Shown here piece by piece: positions 8,801-16,499 of a stretch of DNA of 64,000 nucleotides. The notes beneath the pieces are model-generated. The model was given only the letters and a program-made list of their open reading frames with translations, was not told the DNA's origin and did not search any database. The DNA is from Phycisphaerales bacterium. Its GTDB lineage: Bacteria > Planctomycetota > Phycisphaerae > UBA1845. The position numbers and the translations under genes are program-made. The number at the start of each line of letters is the position of its first letter. Position 1 is the stretch's first letter. Location of the stretch: contig JADZBE010000020.1 in assembly GCA_020852275.1 (NCBI GenBank), positions 1 to 64,000 on the forward strand. Reading direction: 5' to 3'.

Positions 8801-10109
8801 CTACCGCGAGCTGCCGTACGTCAAGGAGCTTTGCGTGCTGGCGATGCCCTGCAGCCGGACGCACGGCGAGGCCGTTCATGCGGTGGCCGTCATCGACCCT
8901 TCGGCCGCGCCGGGGCTGGACGTGTCGTCGATGGAGCGGGAGGTCCGCTCAGCCGCGGCGGAGGTGGCGGAGAGCCTGCCGAGTCACCAGCGGATCACGA
9001 CATTTCATTTCTGGCACACGGAGCTTCCGAAGACTTCGACGATGAAGGCGAAGCGCGGGCTGATCCGCGACATGCTGCTGAGCAAGGGCGCAGCCGAAAC
9101 GCGGCCGGACGCGGCGGGCGGGGAGATTCAGGTCGATCTGTCATCGCCGGCGGCGTCGTGCCTGTGGGGCATTCTTTCGCGCGTGTCGCGCCTGCCGAAG
9201 GAGGCGATCCACGCGCACTCTCATCTGCTGCTGGACCTGGGGATCGACAGCATCGCGCGGCTGGAGGTGGTCAGCGAGATCGAGGCCAACTTCCGCATGA
9301 AGATCTCGGAGAAGGAGTCGGGCGAGCTGGCGCGGGTCAGCGACCTGCTGGCGCGCATCGGCAGCCGCAAGCCGGTGGCCGGCGCGAGGCGCGAGCCGGA
9401 CGTGTTCGCGCGAAGCGTTTTGTCGAACGGGCGCACGGGCGATCTGAACGGCGGTCTTCCGCCGGCGCTCAAGCCGGTGCGTTGGGCGCTGCGCGGCGGA
9501 ACGATCGCGTTCATGAGCACGTATGTCCGCGTGGACGCGCACGGGGTGGAGAATCTGCCCGCGACGGGCCCGTTCATTCTGGCGCCGAATCACTCCTCGC
9601 ACCTCGACTCGCCGGCGGTGGTGACCGCGATCGGCGGGCGGCGGCGCGTGTGGATCGCGGCGGCGGAGGATTATTTCTTCGATACCTCCCTGAAGAAGTT
9701 CCTGTTCGGCAAGGTGTTCGACACCATCCCGTTCGATCGCCACTCGGACGGCGTCGCGGGGCTGCGGCGCTGCGCGGAGGCGCTGCACAAGGGCGACGGG
9801 CTGCTCATTTTCCCGGAGGGCACGCGATCGCAGAGCGGCTCGATTCAGCCGTTCAAGGTCGGGTCGGCCGTGCTGGCGACCGAAGCGGGCGTGCCCATCG
9901 TGCCCGTGCACATTGCCCGAACCTACGACCTCCTGCGCAAGGGGCAGCGATTCGTCCGCCCCGGGACGGTGCGCGTGGCGTTCGGCGCGCCGGTTCCGCC
10001 GCGCACCTTGGTCGATCCGCACGCCGATCGTTATGAGGCGTACCGCGCGATGATGGAGCAGGTCGAGCAGTCCGTGCGGCGGATGGCGCGGGAGGCGCTG
10101 GCCTCATGA
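5883..10109 (+). CDS. Multidomain lipid enzyme: thioester reductase - acyl-AMP ligase - ACP - PlsC acyltransferase
   Basis: This is a 1408-residue fusion. Residues about 15-390 form a NAD(P)-binding fatty-acyl reductase (male-sterility/thioester-reductase type): VLVTGSTGFLAKV, a VNSAATV segment and a YTFTK catalytic motif. Residues about 525-1060 are an AMP-forming acyl ligase (SILFTSGTT near 684, GYGLTETAP near 860, GWLRTGDLGW near 931, a GRAKDLIVTSSGKN motif). Residues about 1090-1165 are an acyl carrier domain with DLGIDSI, Ser1123 being the phosphopantetheine site. Residues about 1195-1400 are a PlsC-type acyltransferase (NHSSHLD near 1236, FPEGTRS near 1310). Inference: it activates a fatty acid onto ACP, transfers it to a glycerol backbone and reduces an acyl thioester or ester, as proposed for the ether-lipid enzyme ElbD. 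ATG 5883 is preferred; a GTG at 5817 is possible. The next gene overlaps by 4 bases. Confidence 0.93.
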   Translation: MSHTQNQPMQRIADRWRGRQVLVTGSTGFLAKVFVEKMLRCVDTVGGVHLLVRPRADGRAPRQRVVQEVLGSTAFDRLRATLGDRFARLCEEKVHVVAGDLTRERFGLAVDEYQALADRVDVVVNSAATVTFDERLDLALELNTFGPQRLLAFARDAGNVPFLHVSTCYVCGIRRDVVVEDFSAPEQAREALPRDPKTGGFDLDAVVESLRATCTEIVGRYDGENERCRRELIEAGMSAARRSGWNDTYTFTKWLGEQFLVRSRGQVPLAILRPAIIEGGFDEPSPGWIDGMRMADPLLVAYGRGKLKNFPAHPDVPLDLIPVDFVAGAMVAAAPLEARGGDGVPVYHCASSDRNPMLIRQFTGYMHEGFHHRPLTDDDHRPVFPAPLELIDGEDFRKYWERRLARVESAKTWLGRLHIKGELGRKVSMARRSIEQLLYFGQIYTSYTHLDVRFACDATEGLLEKLHPDDARDFAFDVRKLDWAEYIVHRHIPGLRNYVLGAGAEPSARLVAAEGRTALKAGESLRTESLFEAFSNVARVYPDKPALQVLREKKWVRYTYDDALRATGVIMRRLEERGLVAGDRVALCAENGPEWGLTFLALMRAGMTAIPLDPQLRGEDAWASTRFAQGKLMCAGRTTLEKLEQSRGGGDAPLALLADPFVPPPGASRDAGPDAHPISGSELASILFTSGTTVAPKAVQLTHRNFIANARALLERHPLRPTDEFLSVLPIYHAFEFTGGFLAPLACGATITYLDQLKGPEIVAAMQSTGTTVMLVVPRILRMFYDSVLKNVALAGKFKRFLFRASERVSDWTGRRYGRVLFAPIHRQFGGRLRMFVSGGSALDAELFHAFRRWGFPVCEGYGLTETAPVLTVSTLDSARPGSVGTPLCNVELEIRHQNLEGIGEVWVRGPSCTSGYASNKEATDELVVDGWLRTGDLGWQDSVGNLYLTGRAKDLIVTSSGKNVYPDEVEFRYRELPYVKELCVLAMPCSRTHGEAVHAVAVIDPSAAPGLDVSSMEREVRSAAAEVAESLPSHQRITTFHFWHTELPKTSTMKAKRGLIRDMLLSKGAAETRPDAAGGEIQVDLSSPAASCLWGILSRVSRLPKEAIHAHSHLLLDLGIDSIARLEVVSEIEANFRMKISEKESGELARVSDLLARIGSRKPVAGARREPDVFARSVLSNGRTGDLNGGLPPALKPVRWALRGGTIAFMSTYVRVDAHGVENLPATGPFILAPNHSSHLDSPAVVTAIGGRRRVWIAAAEDYFFDTSLKKFLFGKVFDTIPFDRHSDGVAGLRRCAEALHKGDGLLIFPEGTRSQSGSIQPFKVGSAVLATEAGVPIVPVHIARTYDLLRKGQRFVRPGTVRVAFGAPVPPRTLVDPHADRYEAYRAMMEQVEQSVRRMAREALAS

Positions 10110-10825
10110 GCCGCGCCGGGGACGGTTCCACTCCGCGCGAGGCGGCGTTCTTCGACGTGGACGGCACGCTCGTCGATTCCACGATCGTGCACTACTACGC
10201 CTTCTTTCGCCGGCGCGACATGCGCCCGCTCGTCGCGGCGATCTGGCACGTCGCTTTCCTCGCCAAGTGCGTGGGATTCATCCTGATCGACAAGATCAAC
10301 CGCACGTGGTTCAACCGCGTGTTCTACCGGGGATATGGCGGGCTTCCGGCTGCGCGGACGAAGGCGCTCGCCGCTGAGTGCTACGAGAAGGTGATCCGGC
10401 CTCGTCGATTCGCAGAGGGCGCAAGCTGCATTGATGGACACCTGCGTGAAGGGCGGCGCGTCGTCCTGGTGACGGGGTCGATTGATTTTCTGATCGCGCC
10501 GCTCGCGCAGGCCTTGAGCGCGGATGACGTGATCGCGCCGGCGCTGGTCGAGCGCGACGGCGTGTTCACCGGAGAGCTGGACGGTCCGCCGGTGGGCGAG
10601 GCCGAGAAGGCGCGGCGCGTGAGCCGGTTTGCCGAGGAGCACGGGATTGATCTTGCGGGCAGCTATGCCTACGGAGACAGCATCGCGGACGCGCCCATGC
10701 TGGAGCGGGTTGGACATCCGGTGGCGGTGAACCCGGACGGCAAGCTGTCGGCGATGGCGCGACAGCGCGGGTGGCGGATCGAGACATGGACGCGAACGGG
10801 CGTGGGGGGGGCGCAGGGCGCATGA
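10106..10825 (+). CDS. HAD-superfamily phosphatase (HAD-IB / phosphoserine-phosphatase-like)
   Basis: The protein has 239 residues and carries all four HAD motifs. These are FFDVDGTLV near residue 15 (nucleophile and acid aspartates), LVTGS near 120, a conserved Lys in motif III near 168, and GDSIADAPML near 192. Between motifs I and II is a hydrophobic helix pair (about 40-65) typical of HAD-IB enzymes, which often act on phospho-lipids or serine phosphate. It starts within the stop of the fusion gene (ATGA overlap) and its own stop overlaps the start of the dehydrogenase, so the three are translationally coupled. Inference: it dephosphorylates a lysophosphatidate or phosphatidate-like intermediate of this pathway. 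The substrate cannot be read from sequence. Confidence 0.88.
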   Translation: MSRAGDGSTPREAAFFDVDGTLVDSTIVHYYAFFRRRDMRPLVAAIWHVAFLAKCVGFILIDKINRTWFNRVFYRGYGGLPAARTKALAAECYEKVIRPRRFAEGASCIDGHLREGRRVVLVTGSIDFLIAPLAQALSADDVIAPALVERDGVFTGELDGPPVGEAEKARRVSRFAEEHGIDLAGSYAYGDSIADAPMLERVGHPVAVNPDGKLSAMARQRGWRIETWTRTGVGGAQGA

Positions 10826-12054
10826 AGGGCATCGAGTTCCGCCGGAGCCTGCCGCGTTATGCCGTGCTCAAGCTCGTCGCGCCGCGGCTCCGCGCGCTCT
10901 ACTCCATGCGCGGCCTGTTGCCCATCCGCTACGGCGACCTGCCCGAACCGAAGCTTCCAGGCGATCGGTGGGTGCGGGTGCGGCCCATGCTGGCGGGCAT
11001 CTGCGGATCGGACCTTTCCACGATCCTGGCGAAGGGCAGCCCTTACCTTGCGCCGCTGACGTCGATGCCGTTCGTGCTCGGGCATGAAGTGGTGGGGCGC
11101 GTGGTGGAAATCGGCGGCGCGGTCCGCGGCATGAGCATGGGTCAGCGCGTGGTGATTCATCCCGCGCTGGGCTGCAAGGTGCGCGGCATCGATCCGGTGT
11201 GCGCCGCGTGCCGTGCGGGGCGCGACGCGCTGTGCCGCAACGTCGCGCAGGGCTGCATTGCACCGGGCATTCAGACGGGCTATTGTCGCGACACGGGCGG
11301 CGCCTGGAGCGAGTCGCTCGTCGCGCACGAGTCGCAGGTGTATCGCGTGCCCGCGGAGATCGACGATTGCGCGGCCGTGCTGGTTGAGCCGTTCGCCTGC
11401 TGCCTGCACGCGGCGATGAGCGTGAAGCTCTCAGCGAAGGACACGGCGCTGGTGGTGGGGTGCGGATCCATCGGGCTGCTGACGATCGCGGCGCTGCGCG
11501 CGAGCGGGTGCGAGGCGCGGATCGTGGCCGCGGCAAAGCATGACCACCAGCGCGCACTGGCGAGCGCGCTGGGCGCCACGGAGTTGATCCCCTCCGACGG
11601 TCTTCTGAAGGATCGCTACGCGGCGTGGGGCAAGGCGCTGGATGCGCGCGTGTTCGAGCCGGAGTATGGCAAGCCGACCGTGGTCGGCGGGGCGGACGCC
11701 ACGTTCGATTGCGTGGCGGGCAGCGCCTCCATCGACGACTCCATCCGCTTCACGCGCAGCGGCGGCACGATGGTCCTGGTGGGGATGCCCTCCGTCCCGC
11801 GCGACGTGGACTGGACGCCGCTGTGGTACAAGGAGCTGACGCTGAAGGCGGCGTATGCCTACGGACCGGAGCGAGTCGGCGATCGCGTGATGGACACGTT
11901 TGAGTATGCGTTGGAGCTTTTTCAGAAATGGGGCGGGCGGCTGGCGTCGCTTCTCAGCCGGCCGTACGAACTGGCGGACTACATGAGCGCGCTGCGCTCC
12001 GCCACGAACACGAAGCGCAGCGGGGCGGCGAAGACGATCTTTCGGATTGAATAG
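10822..12054 (+). CDS. Zinc-dependent alcohol dehydrogenase family protein (MDR superfamily)
   Basis: This 410-residue protein is in the size range of medium-chain dehydrogenases. Seen: LAGICGSDLS near residue 60 (catalytic zinc Cys), GHEVVGRVVEIG near 92 (GHE zinc/proton relay), a structural-zinc cysteine cluster (CKVRGIDPVCAACRAGRDALC) near 120-140, and a nucleotide-binding VVGCGSIGLL near 215. The ATG at 10822 overlaps the HAD gene stop (ATGA), which decides the start; an in-frame upstream ATG at 10771 lies inside the HAD gene. Family knowledge: reversible NAD(P)-linked oxidation of alcohols. Inference: it handles the fatty alcohol or aldehyde made by the fusion enzyme's reductase, or an alkyl-glycerone-type intermediate. 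Confidence 0.9.
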   Translation: MKGIEFRRSLPRYAVLKLVAPRLRALYSMRGLLPIRYGDLPEPKLPGDRWVRVRPMLAGICGSDLSTILAKGSPYLAPLTSMPFVLGHEVVGRVVEIGGAVRGMSMGQRVVIHPALGCKVRGIDPVCAACRAGRDALCRNVAQGCIAPGIQTGYCRDTGGAWSESLVAHESQVYRVPAEIDDCAAVLVEPFACCLHAAMSVKLSAKDTALVVGCGSIGLLTIAALRASGCEARIVAAAKHDHQRALASALGATELIPSDGLLKDRYAAWGKALDARVFEPEYGKPTVVGGADATFDCVAGSASIDDSIRFTRSGGTMVLVGMPSVPRDVDWTPLWYKELTLKAAYAYGPERVGDRVMDTFEYALELFQKWGGRLASLLSRPYELADYMSALRSATNTKRSGAAKTIFRIE

Positions 12055-12359
12055 GGAATAGGCAACAGGCAAGAGGTAAGAGGCAAGAGGCAGCAGGCAA
12101 GAGGTAATAGGCGATAGGCAACAGGCAACGGGCAACGGGCAAGAGGCAATAGCGAACGGCGAATAGCGAATGGCGAATGCCGAATGCTGAATGCCGAATG
12201 GAAAATGGCAAACTTGGAATCTGAGATTCTGATTGTGAGATTGGGGATCTGAGGTTTGAAATCCAAAATCTCAAATTGAAAATCTGAAATCTGAAATCCA
12301 GCATCTCAAATTGAAAATCCGAAATCCGATATCCGAAATCCAAACATCCGAAATCCCAC
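12055..12359. repeat. AT-richer array of degenerate short repeats inside the lipid cluster
   Basis: Three stretches of short imperfect tandem units follow one another. First come GGCAACAGGCAAGAGG-type units (about 12056-12150), then GCCGAATGG/GCGAATGGC units (about 12155-12210), then ATCTGAAATC/AAATCCGAAATC units (about 12220-12355). Base composition is strikingly lower in GC than the flanking genes. All frames encode only low-complexity strings. The array separates the dehydrogenase from the LarA-like gene and ends directly at that gene's ATG. Confidence 0.85.
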
Positions 12360-13946
12360 ATGGCTTCGCCCAACATCCACACCGTGACTACTTTCGACCC
12401 GCCGTTCCTGATGCACCGCGGCGAGAGCTTCGTGCGCGAGCGGCTGCCGGCGGGGACGGACGTGATCTACCCGAATGAGCCGCTGCCGCCGGTGGCGGAC
12501 GCGCGGGCGGTCATTCTGCATGCCATCGACCATCCGCTGGGCGATGACCCGCTCGACGCGCAGCTTCAGACCGGAAAAATCAGGAAGGTCACGATCGCGT
12601 TCGACGACGTGTCCCTGCCGCTGCCGCGCATGCGCCGCCCCGACGTTCGGCAGATGGTGATGGAGATCGTGCTGGACAAGCTGGACCGCGCGGGCGTGAC
12701 CGACGTTCACCTGATCTGCGCCATCTGCCTGCACCGCCGCATCACGCCCGCGGAGATGCGCTGGATGCTGGGCGATGCGATCTTCGAGCGCTTTTCGCGC
12801 GACGGACGCCTGTACAACCACGACGCGGAAGACCCGCAGGGCAACGCCTTCCTCGGCACGACCGAGACGGGCGAAGACGTGGAAATCAACCGCCGCGCGG
12901 CCGAGAGCGACCTGATCATCTACGTCAACATCAACCTGGTGACGATGGACGGCGGGCACAAGTCGGTGCCGGTGGGGCTTGCCACGTACCGCAGCGTGCG
13001 CCATCACCACAACGCCTGCACGATGCTGCACGACAGCAGCTACATGGACCCGCCCGCCAGCATCTTCCACCGCTCGTGCGAGCGCATGGGCGCCGTGGTG
13101 GCGAGGCACGTCAAGATCTTCACGATCGAGACCACGCTGAACGGCGACCTTTTCGATCCGATGCTGGGCTTTCTGCAGAAGCGCGAGCACCGGTGGAACC
13201 TGCGCGACCGGATCACCTACGCGGGCATGAAGACCGCGCTCGATCTGGCGCCCTTCCCGCTGCGGCGCAAGCTGTACAACGCGCTGCCCGCGCCCTACGG
13301 CGTCACCGGCGTCCATGCCGGCGCGACGGGCCCGGTGCACGAGGCGACGCTGCGCAACGTGGATCTTCAGCAGCTTGTCAAAGTGGATCGGCAGTACGAC
13401 ATCGTGCTGGTGGGCCTGCCGAGCCTGGGCCCGTACAACGTCAACTCGATTCTTAACCCGATCCTGGTGCAATGCCTGTCGGCGGGGTACTTCTTTAATT
13501 TCTACCGGGGCAGGCCGCTGGTGCGGCGCGGCGGCGTGATGATCCTGCACCATCCCGTGCAGGAGGCGTTCAACCGCACGCATCATCCGTCGTATTACGA
13601 CTTTTACCACGAGTGCCTTTCGCAGACGCGCGACCCCCGGGAACTGGAGCGGCGTTTTGAGAAGAAGTACGCCGAGAGCGATCACTACCGGCATTTGTAT
13701 CGCACGTCCCACGCCTACCACGGCGTTCATCCGTTCTACATGTGGTATTGGGGCTCGCACGGCATGGCGCACATGGGCGAGGTCATCACCATCGCTCCCC
13801 GGAGCGCGACGGCCTGCGAGCGCATCGGGTTCGCATCGGCGAGGACGCTGGAGGAGGCCCTGGAACGGGCGCGGGGTCGGGTGGGTCGGGATGCGTCGAT
13901 TGCGTACTACCATTGCCCGCCCGTGCTGATGTGCGATCTTCGGTGA
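12360..13946 (+). CDS. Lactate racemase (LarA) family protein, DUF2088 N-terminal domain
   Basis: The protein has 528 residues. The N-terminal half follows LarA closely: KVTIAFDDVSLPLP near 77, AICLHRRITPAEM near 120 (the LarA THRxMT histidine motif), YNHDAEDP near 158 and GGHKSVPVG near 199. In Lactiplantibacillus LarA the Lys in this last motif (here Lys201) covalently holds the nickel-pincer nucleotide cofactor. LarA-type enzymes racemise or epimerise 2-hydroxy acids. Here the protein is longer and ends in a His/Tyr-rich region, so the substrate probably differs. It ends with a GTGA overlap to the diacylglycerol-kinase-like gene, tying it to lipid metabolism (inference). The ATG follows the repeat array with no clear ribosome site. 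Confidence 0.85.
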   Translation: MASPNIHTVTTFDPPFLMHRGESFVRERLPAGTDVIYPNEPLPPVADARAVILHAIDHPLGDDPLDAQLQTGKIRKVTIAFDDVSLPLPRMRRPDVRQMVMEIVLDKLDRAGVTDVHLICAICLHRRITPAEMRWMLGDAIFERFSRDGRLYNHDAEDPQGNAFLGTTETGEDVEINRRAAESDLIIYVNINLVTMDGGHKSVPVGLATYRSVRHHHNACTMLHDSSYMDPPASIFHRSCERMGAVVARHVKIFTIETTLNGDLFDPMLGFLQKREHRWNLRDRITYAGMKTALDLAPFPLRRKLYNALPAPYGVTGVHAGATGPVHEATLRNVDLQQLVKVDRQYDIVLVGLPSLGPYNVNSILNPILVQCLSAGYFFNFYRGRPLVRRGGVMILHHPVQEAFNRTHHPSYYDFYHECLSQTRDPRELERRFEKKYAESDHYRHLYRTSHAYHGVHPFYMWYWGSHGMAHMGEVITIAPRSATACERIGFASARTLEEALERARGRVGRDASIAYYHCPPVLMCDLR

Positions 13947-14869
13947 ACGGCTCGACGCGCGACATTCTCATCATCGCCAACCCGGTTTCGGGCCGCGGGA
14001 GGCGGCGGCGGGGGCACCCGGCGGAGACCGCGACCCGCGCGCTGCGCGAAGCTGCCCGGCAGGTGGAGCTGCGCTACACGCAGGCGGGCGGCGATGCAGA
14101 GGCTTTCACGCGCTCGGCCATCGTGGAGTCGCCCGGGCGATTCGGGTGCGTGGCCGCCTGCGGGGGTGACGGGACCGTTCAGCAGGTCGCGCACGTTCTG
14201 GCGGACCTGCGAGCGGAACTGGGCGACGAGACGCCGGCGCTGGGGCTTATCCCTGCGGGACGGTGCAACGACCTGGCCAGCGCGCTGGGGCTGCGGCTGG
14301 GACCGGCGGAAGCCGCGAGGGTGATCGCGGAGGGTCGCGCCATGGCGCTGGACCTGGGTCGCGTCAATGGCCGGCACTACTGCACGGTGGCGACCATGGG
14401 CTTCGACGCGGCCGTCTCGCGTTTCGTGGATGGCATGAAGATGCCGCTGACGGGGACGCCGGCGTATCTGTATGGCGCGCTGCGCGTGCTGATGCGGTAT
14501 GCATCGCCGCAGGTTTCGATGGAAGGGGACTTCGGATCCCGCAGCGGGCGGTTGTTCATGGTGTCCACGGCCAACACCGCGACGTACGGCGGCGCGATCC
14601 CCGTCGCGCCGCGGGCGTCGCCGACGGACGGGCTGCTGGACGTTTGCATTCTCGACGACGCGCCGAAATTACGTCTGGTCCGAACTCTGCTGAAGGTCAT
14701 TGCCGGCAAACACGAAGAACGCAAGGGAGTCCACCTTCTCAGGACACGCTCGCTTCACATCACGGCGGATCGCCCGCTGGAACTCTGGGCCGACGGCGAG
14801 CGCGTGGCGGAGACTCCCGCAAAGCTCGAAGCAGCCGCGTCGGCCATTCGGATATTCGTACCGGGTTGA
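13943..14869 (+). CDS. Diacylglycerol kinase catalytic-domain (lipid kinase) family protein
   Basis: This 308-residue protein is a typical DagK/YegS/LCB5-family enzyme. Seen: IIANPVSGRGR near residue 9, CGGDGTVQQVAHVL near 72 (the GGDGT nucleotide-binding signature) and GLIPAGRCNDLA near 98 (the family usually has GTxNDxA). The GTG start at 13943 overlaps the stop of the LarA-like gene by four bases, which decides the start. Family knowledge: ATP-dependent phosphorylation of diacylglycerol, ceramide or similar lipids at the membrane. Inference: it phosphorylates an alkyl- or diacylglycerol made by this cluster, closing a cycle with the HAD phosphatase. Confidence 0.92.
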   Translation: MNGSTRDILIIANPVSGRGRRRRGHPAETATRALREAARQVELRYTQAGGDAEAFTRSAIVESPGRFGCVAACGGDGTVQQVAHVLADLRAELGDETPALGLIPAGRCNDLASALGLRLGPAEAARVIAEGRAMALDLGRVNGRHYCTVATMGFDAAVSRFVDGMKMPLTGTPAYLYGALRVLMRYASPQVSMEGDFGSRSGRLFMVSTANTATYGGAIPVAPRASPTDGLLDVCILDDAPKLRLVRTLLKVIAGKHEERKGVHLLRTRSLHITADRPLELWADGERVAETPAKLEAAASAIRIFVPG

Positions 14870-14988
14870 AGCGACGTTCCGCACCGCTCCCGTTTCCAAG
14901 GGGAGGTTGGGAAGGAGTTCTGAATCCCACCCCTGCGACAATGAGCGGCGCGCCTGATTCAGATTTAATCGCCCTCGCCCCATCCCGC

Positions 14989-16197
14989 TCAGAACGGCTT
15001 GAACTGCGTTCGATCGCCGCCGGCGAGCGGAGCGAGGACGATCTCGCGGTCCGGGTTCACCCACGCGGCGCGGTTCCCGAGAATGCGCGATTGCCCGGCG
15101 AGACCGTCCGCGCGGAAATCGGCGAGCTGGGTGACGACACCCTCCGCGTTGTAACGGCGGACGACGATGCGGTTGGCCTCATCGGGGAAGTTCTCGACGC
15201 GCTCCTCGGTGATGAAGAAATCGTCGGTGGCGCCGACGAGGCGCCCGACGACAGAGTCCGCCCAGACGTTCTGCCCGCCGCCGGCGAGATCGAAACGGCT
15301 GACCCGAATCAGACCGCCCGAGGTCGGCTCGCTCCAGACGAGCGTATTGAGCGTCAGGTACACCACGTCCTGGGACTCAAGGGAACGCGTGTGCTCCTCA
15401 ATCACCTGAGCTTCGCCGGTGTCCAGGTTGTGGAGCACGAGCTGAAACGTGGCCAGGTCTGCATTCACGCTCAGATAGGCCAGGGCGTCGCCGCGCAAAT
15501 CAAACTGATCCGCGATGAGGCCCAGTTCGATCTCCGGCGCCGCTGCCCCCGTGCCGAGCGTCAGGTCGTGGATGCGCAGGACCGACTGTGATTCCGTCTC
15601 TTCACCGTCGGAGCCTAAGCGGGTGCGCTGGATCAGGTAGGCCAGCCGGTTGTCGTCCATCACGAGAGACCTTCCAGAGAGCCGCTCCTGCACGGGTCCG
15701 GACAGGTCTTCCTCAAATACCACGGCGTCATCCAGCACCGCGCCGACCTGTCCGACAACGACCTGCAAGGGCGAGTCCGCGCTTTGCAGGTTCGCATCCC
15801 AGATGTAGGCGATCCAGTCGCCGTCGGACGCCAGCCCTCCGAAGGCGCCGGAAGGAATCAAAGGGCGGATCAGTTCGCGGCGCCCGTTGCGATGTTCATA
15901 CAGATTGCTGGGGCCGATGAAGCCGGGCAGGACGACGTCGTTGGTGCTGCCTTTGTAGTTCAGTCGGATGTCGCCAAGGTTGGTGGCATAAAGCACGCGT
16001 TCGTCATCGCCGCCGATGAGCAGCGGGTAGGGATCGCTGTCCAGCGGGTCGGCCAGCCCCTGCTCGATCCGCCGCTCGAGGTTGTTCATGGCGTCGGAGA
16101 ACGACTCGAAAAGTCCATTGGGGTCTGAATTGAGGTCGGCGTTGCACGCGGCGAGCAGCAGGGCGGCCGCTCCGACAAGGAGATGACGCGGCTTCAT
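14989..16197 (-). CDS. Lipoprotein with TolB/beta-propeller-like repeats, function unknown
   Basis: The protein has 402 residues. A short signal peptide ends in a lipobox (LLAAC, Cys18), indicating a lipoprotein. The rest contains repeated segments of the form 'xxRLAYLxx', 'DWIAYIWD', 'GDALAYLSV', 'NTLVWSEP', 'NRAAWVNP'. This is the pattern seen in blades of TolB- or WD40-like beta-propellers that read a state and report it. No catalytic motif is visible. A GGAGG ribosome site at 16205-16209 supports the ATG at 16197. It is convergent with the lipid-kinase gene and I see no link to it. Confidence 0.72.
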   Translation of the reverse strand: MKPRHLLVGAAALLLAACNADLNSDPNGLFESFSDAMNNLERRIEQGLADPLDSDPYPLLIGGDDERVLYATNLGDIRLNYKGSTNDVVLPGFIGPSNLYEHRNGRRELIRPLIPSGAFGGLASDGDWIAYIWDANLQSADSPLQVVVGQVGAVLDDAVVFEEDLSGPVQERLSGRSLVMDDNRLAYLIQRTRLGSDGEETESQSVLRIHDLTLGTGAAAPEIELGLIADQFDLRGDALAYLSVNADLATFQLVLHNLDTGEAQVIEEHTRSLESQDVVYLTLNTLVWSEPTSGGLIRVSRFDLAGGGQNVWADSVVGRLVGATDDFFITEERVENFPDEANRIVVRRYNAEGVVTQLADFRADGLAGQSRILGNRAAWVNPDREIVLAPLAGGDRTQFKPF

Positions 16198-16400
16198 GGT
16201 TGAACCTCCATGATGCTCAGGTTGTGCGGCCGATCGGCGGACACACGCGCGCCCTCAGAGCCGCCTGGGATCGATCAAGCGGCATTATACCCGCGGGAAT
16301 GTGTTCGGGAAGGCGGGCCGCAATCGACCGACCAGAACGGGGCAGGGCAACCACATTCTAAGTCATGACGGCCCGACCGGTGAGGAATGCTGGAATGTTG

Positions 16401-16428
16401 AGTAAAACGGGTCCGCTGCAGCGGACCC
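16401..16428 (-). terminator. Palindrome with T-run downstream of the outer-membrane protein gene
   Basis: The 20-base perfect palindrome GGGTCCGCTGCAGCGGACCC (16409-16428) is followed on the minus strand by GTTTTACT. It lies 70 bases after the stop of the minus-strand gene at 16500, as expected of a Rho-independent terminator. The rest of the 16198-16499 spacer shows only the GGAGG site of the next gene. Confidence 0.7.
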
Positions 16429-16499
16429 CTGGCCGGCTCCGACGCTCACCTCCGCTCTCCGCGGACTTCACGGTTGTGCGAGCGGTTCTGTCGCGCGGC

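Noticed and set aside
12306-13913. Long minus-strand frame opposite the LarA-like gene
   Set aside because: Same reason: it is a mirror of a well-supported gene and has no recognisable domain.
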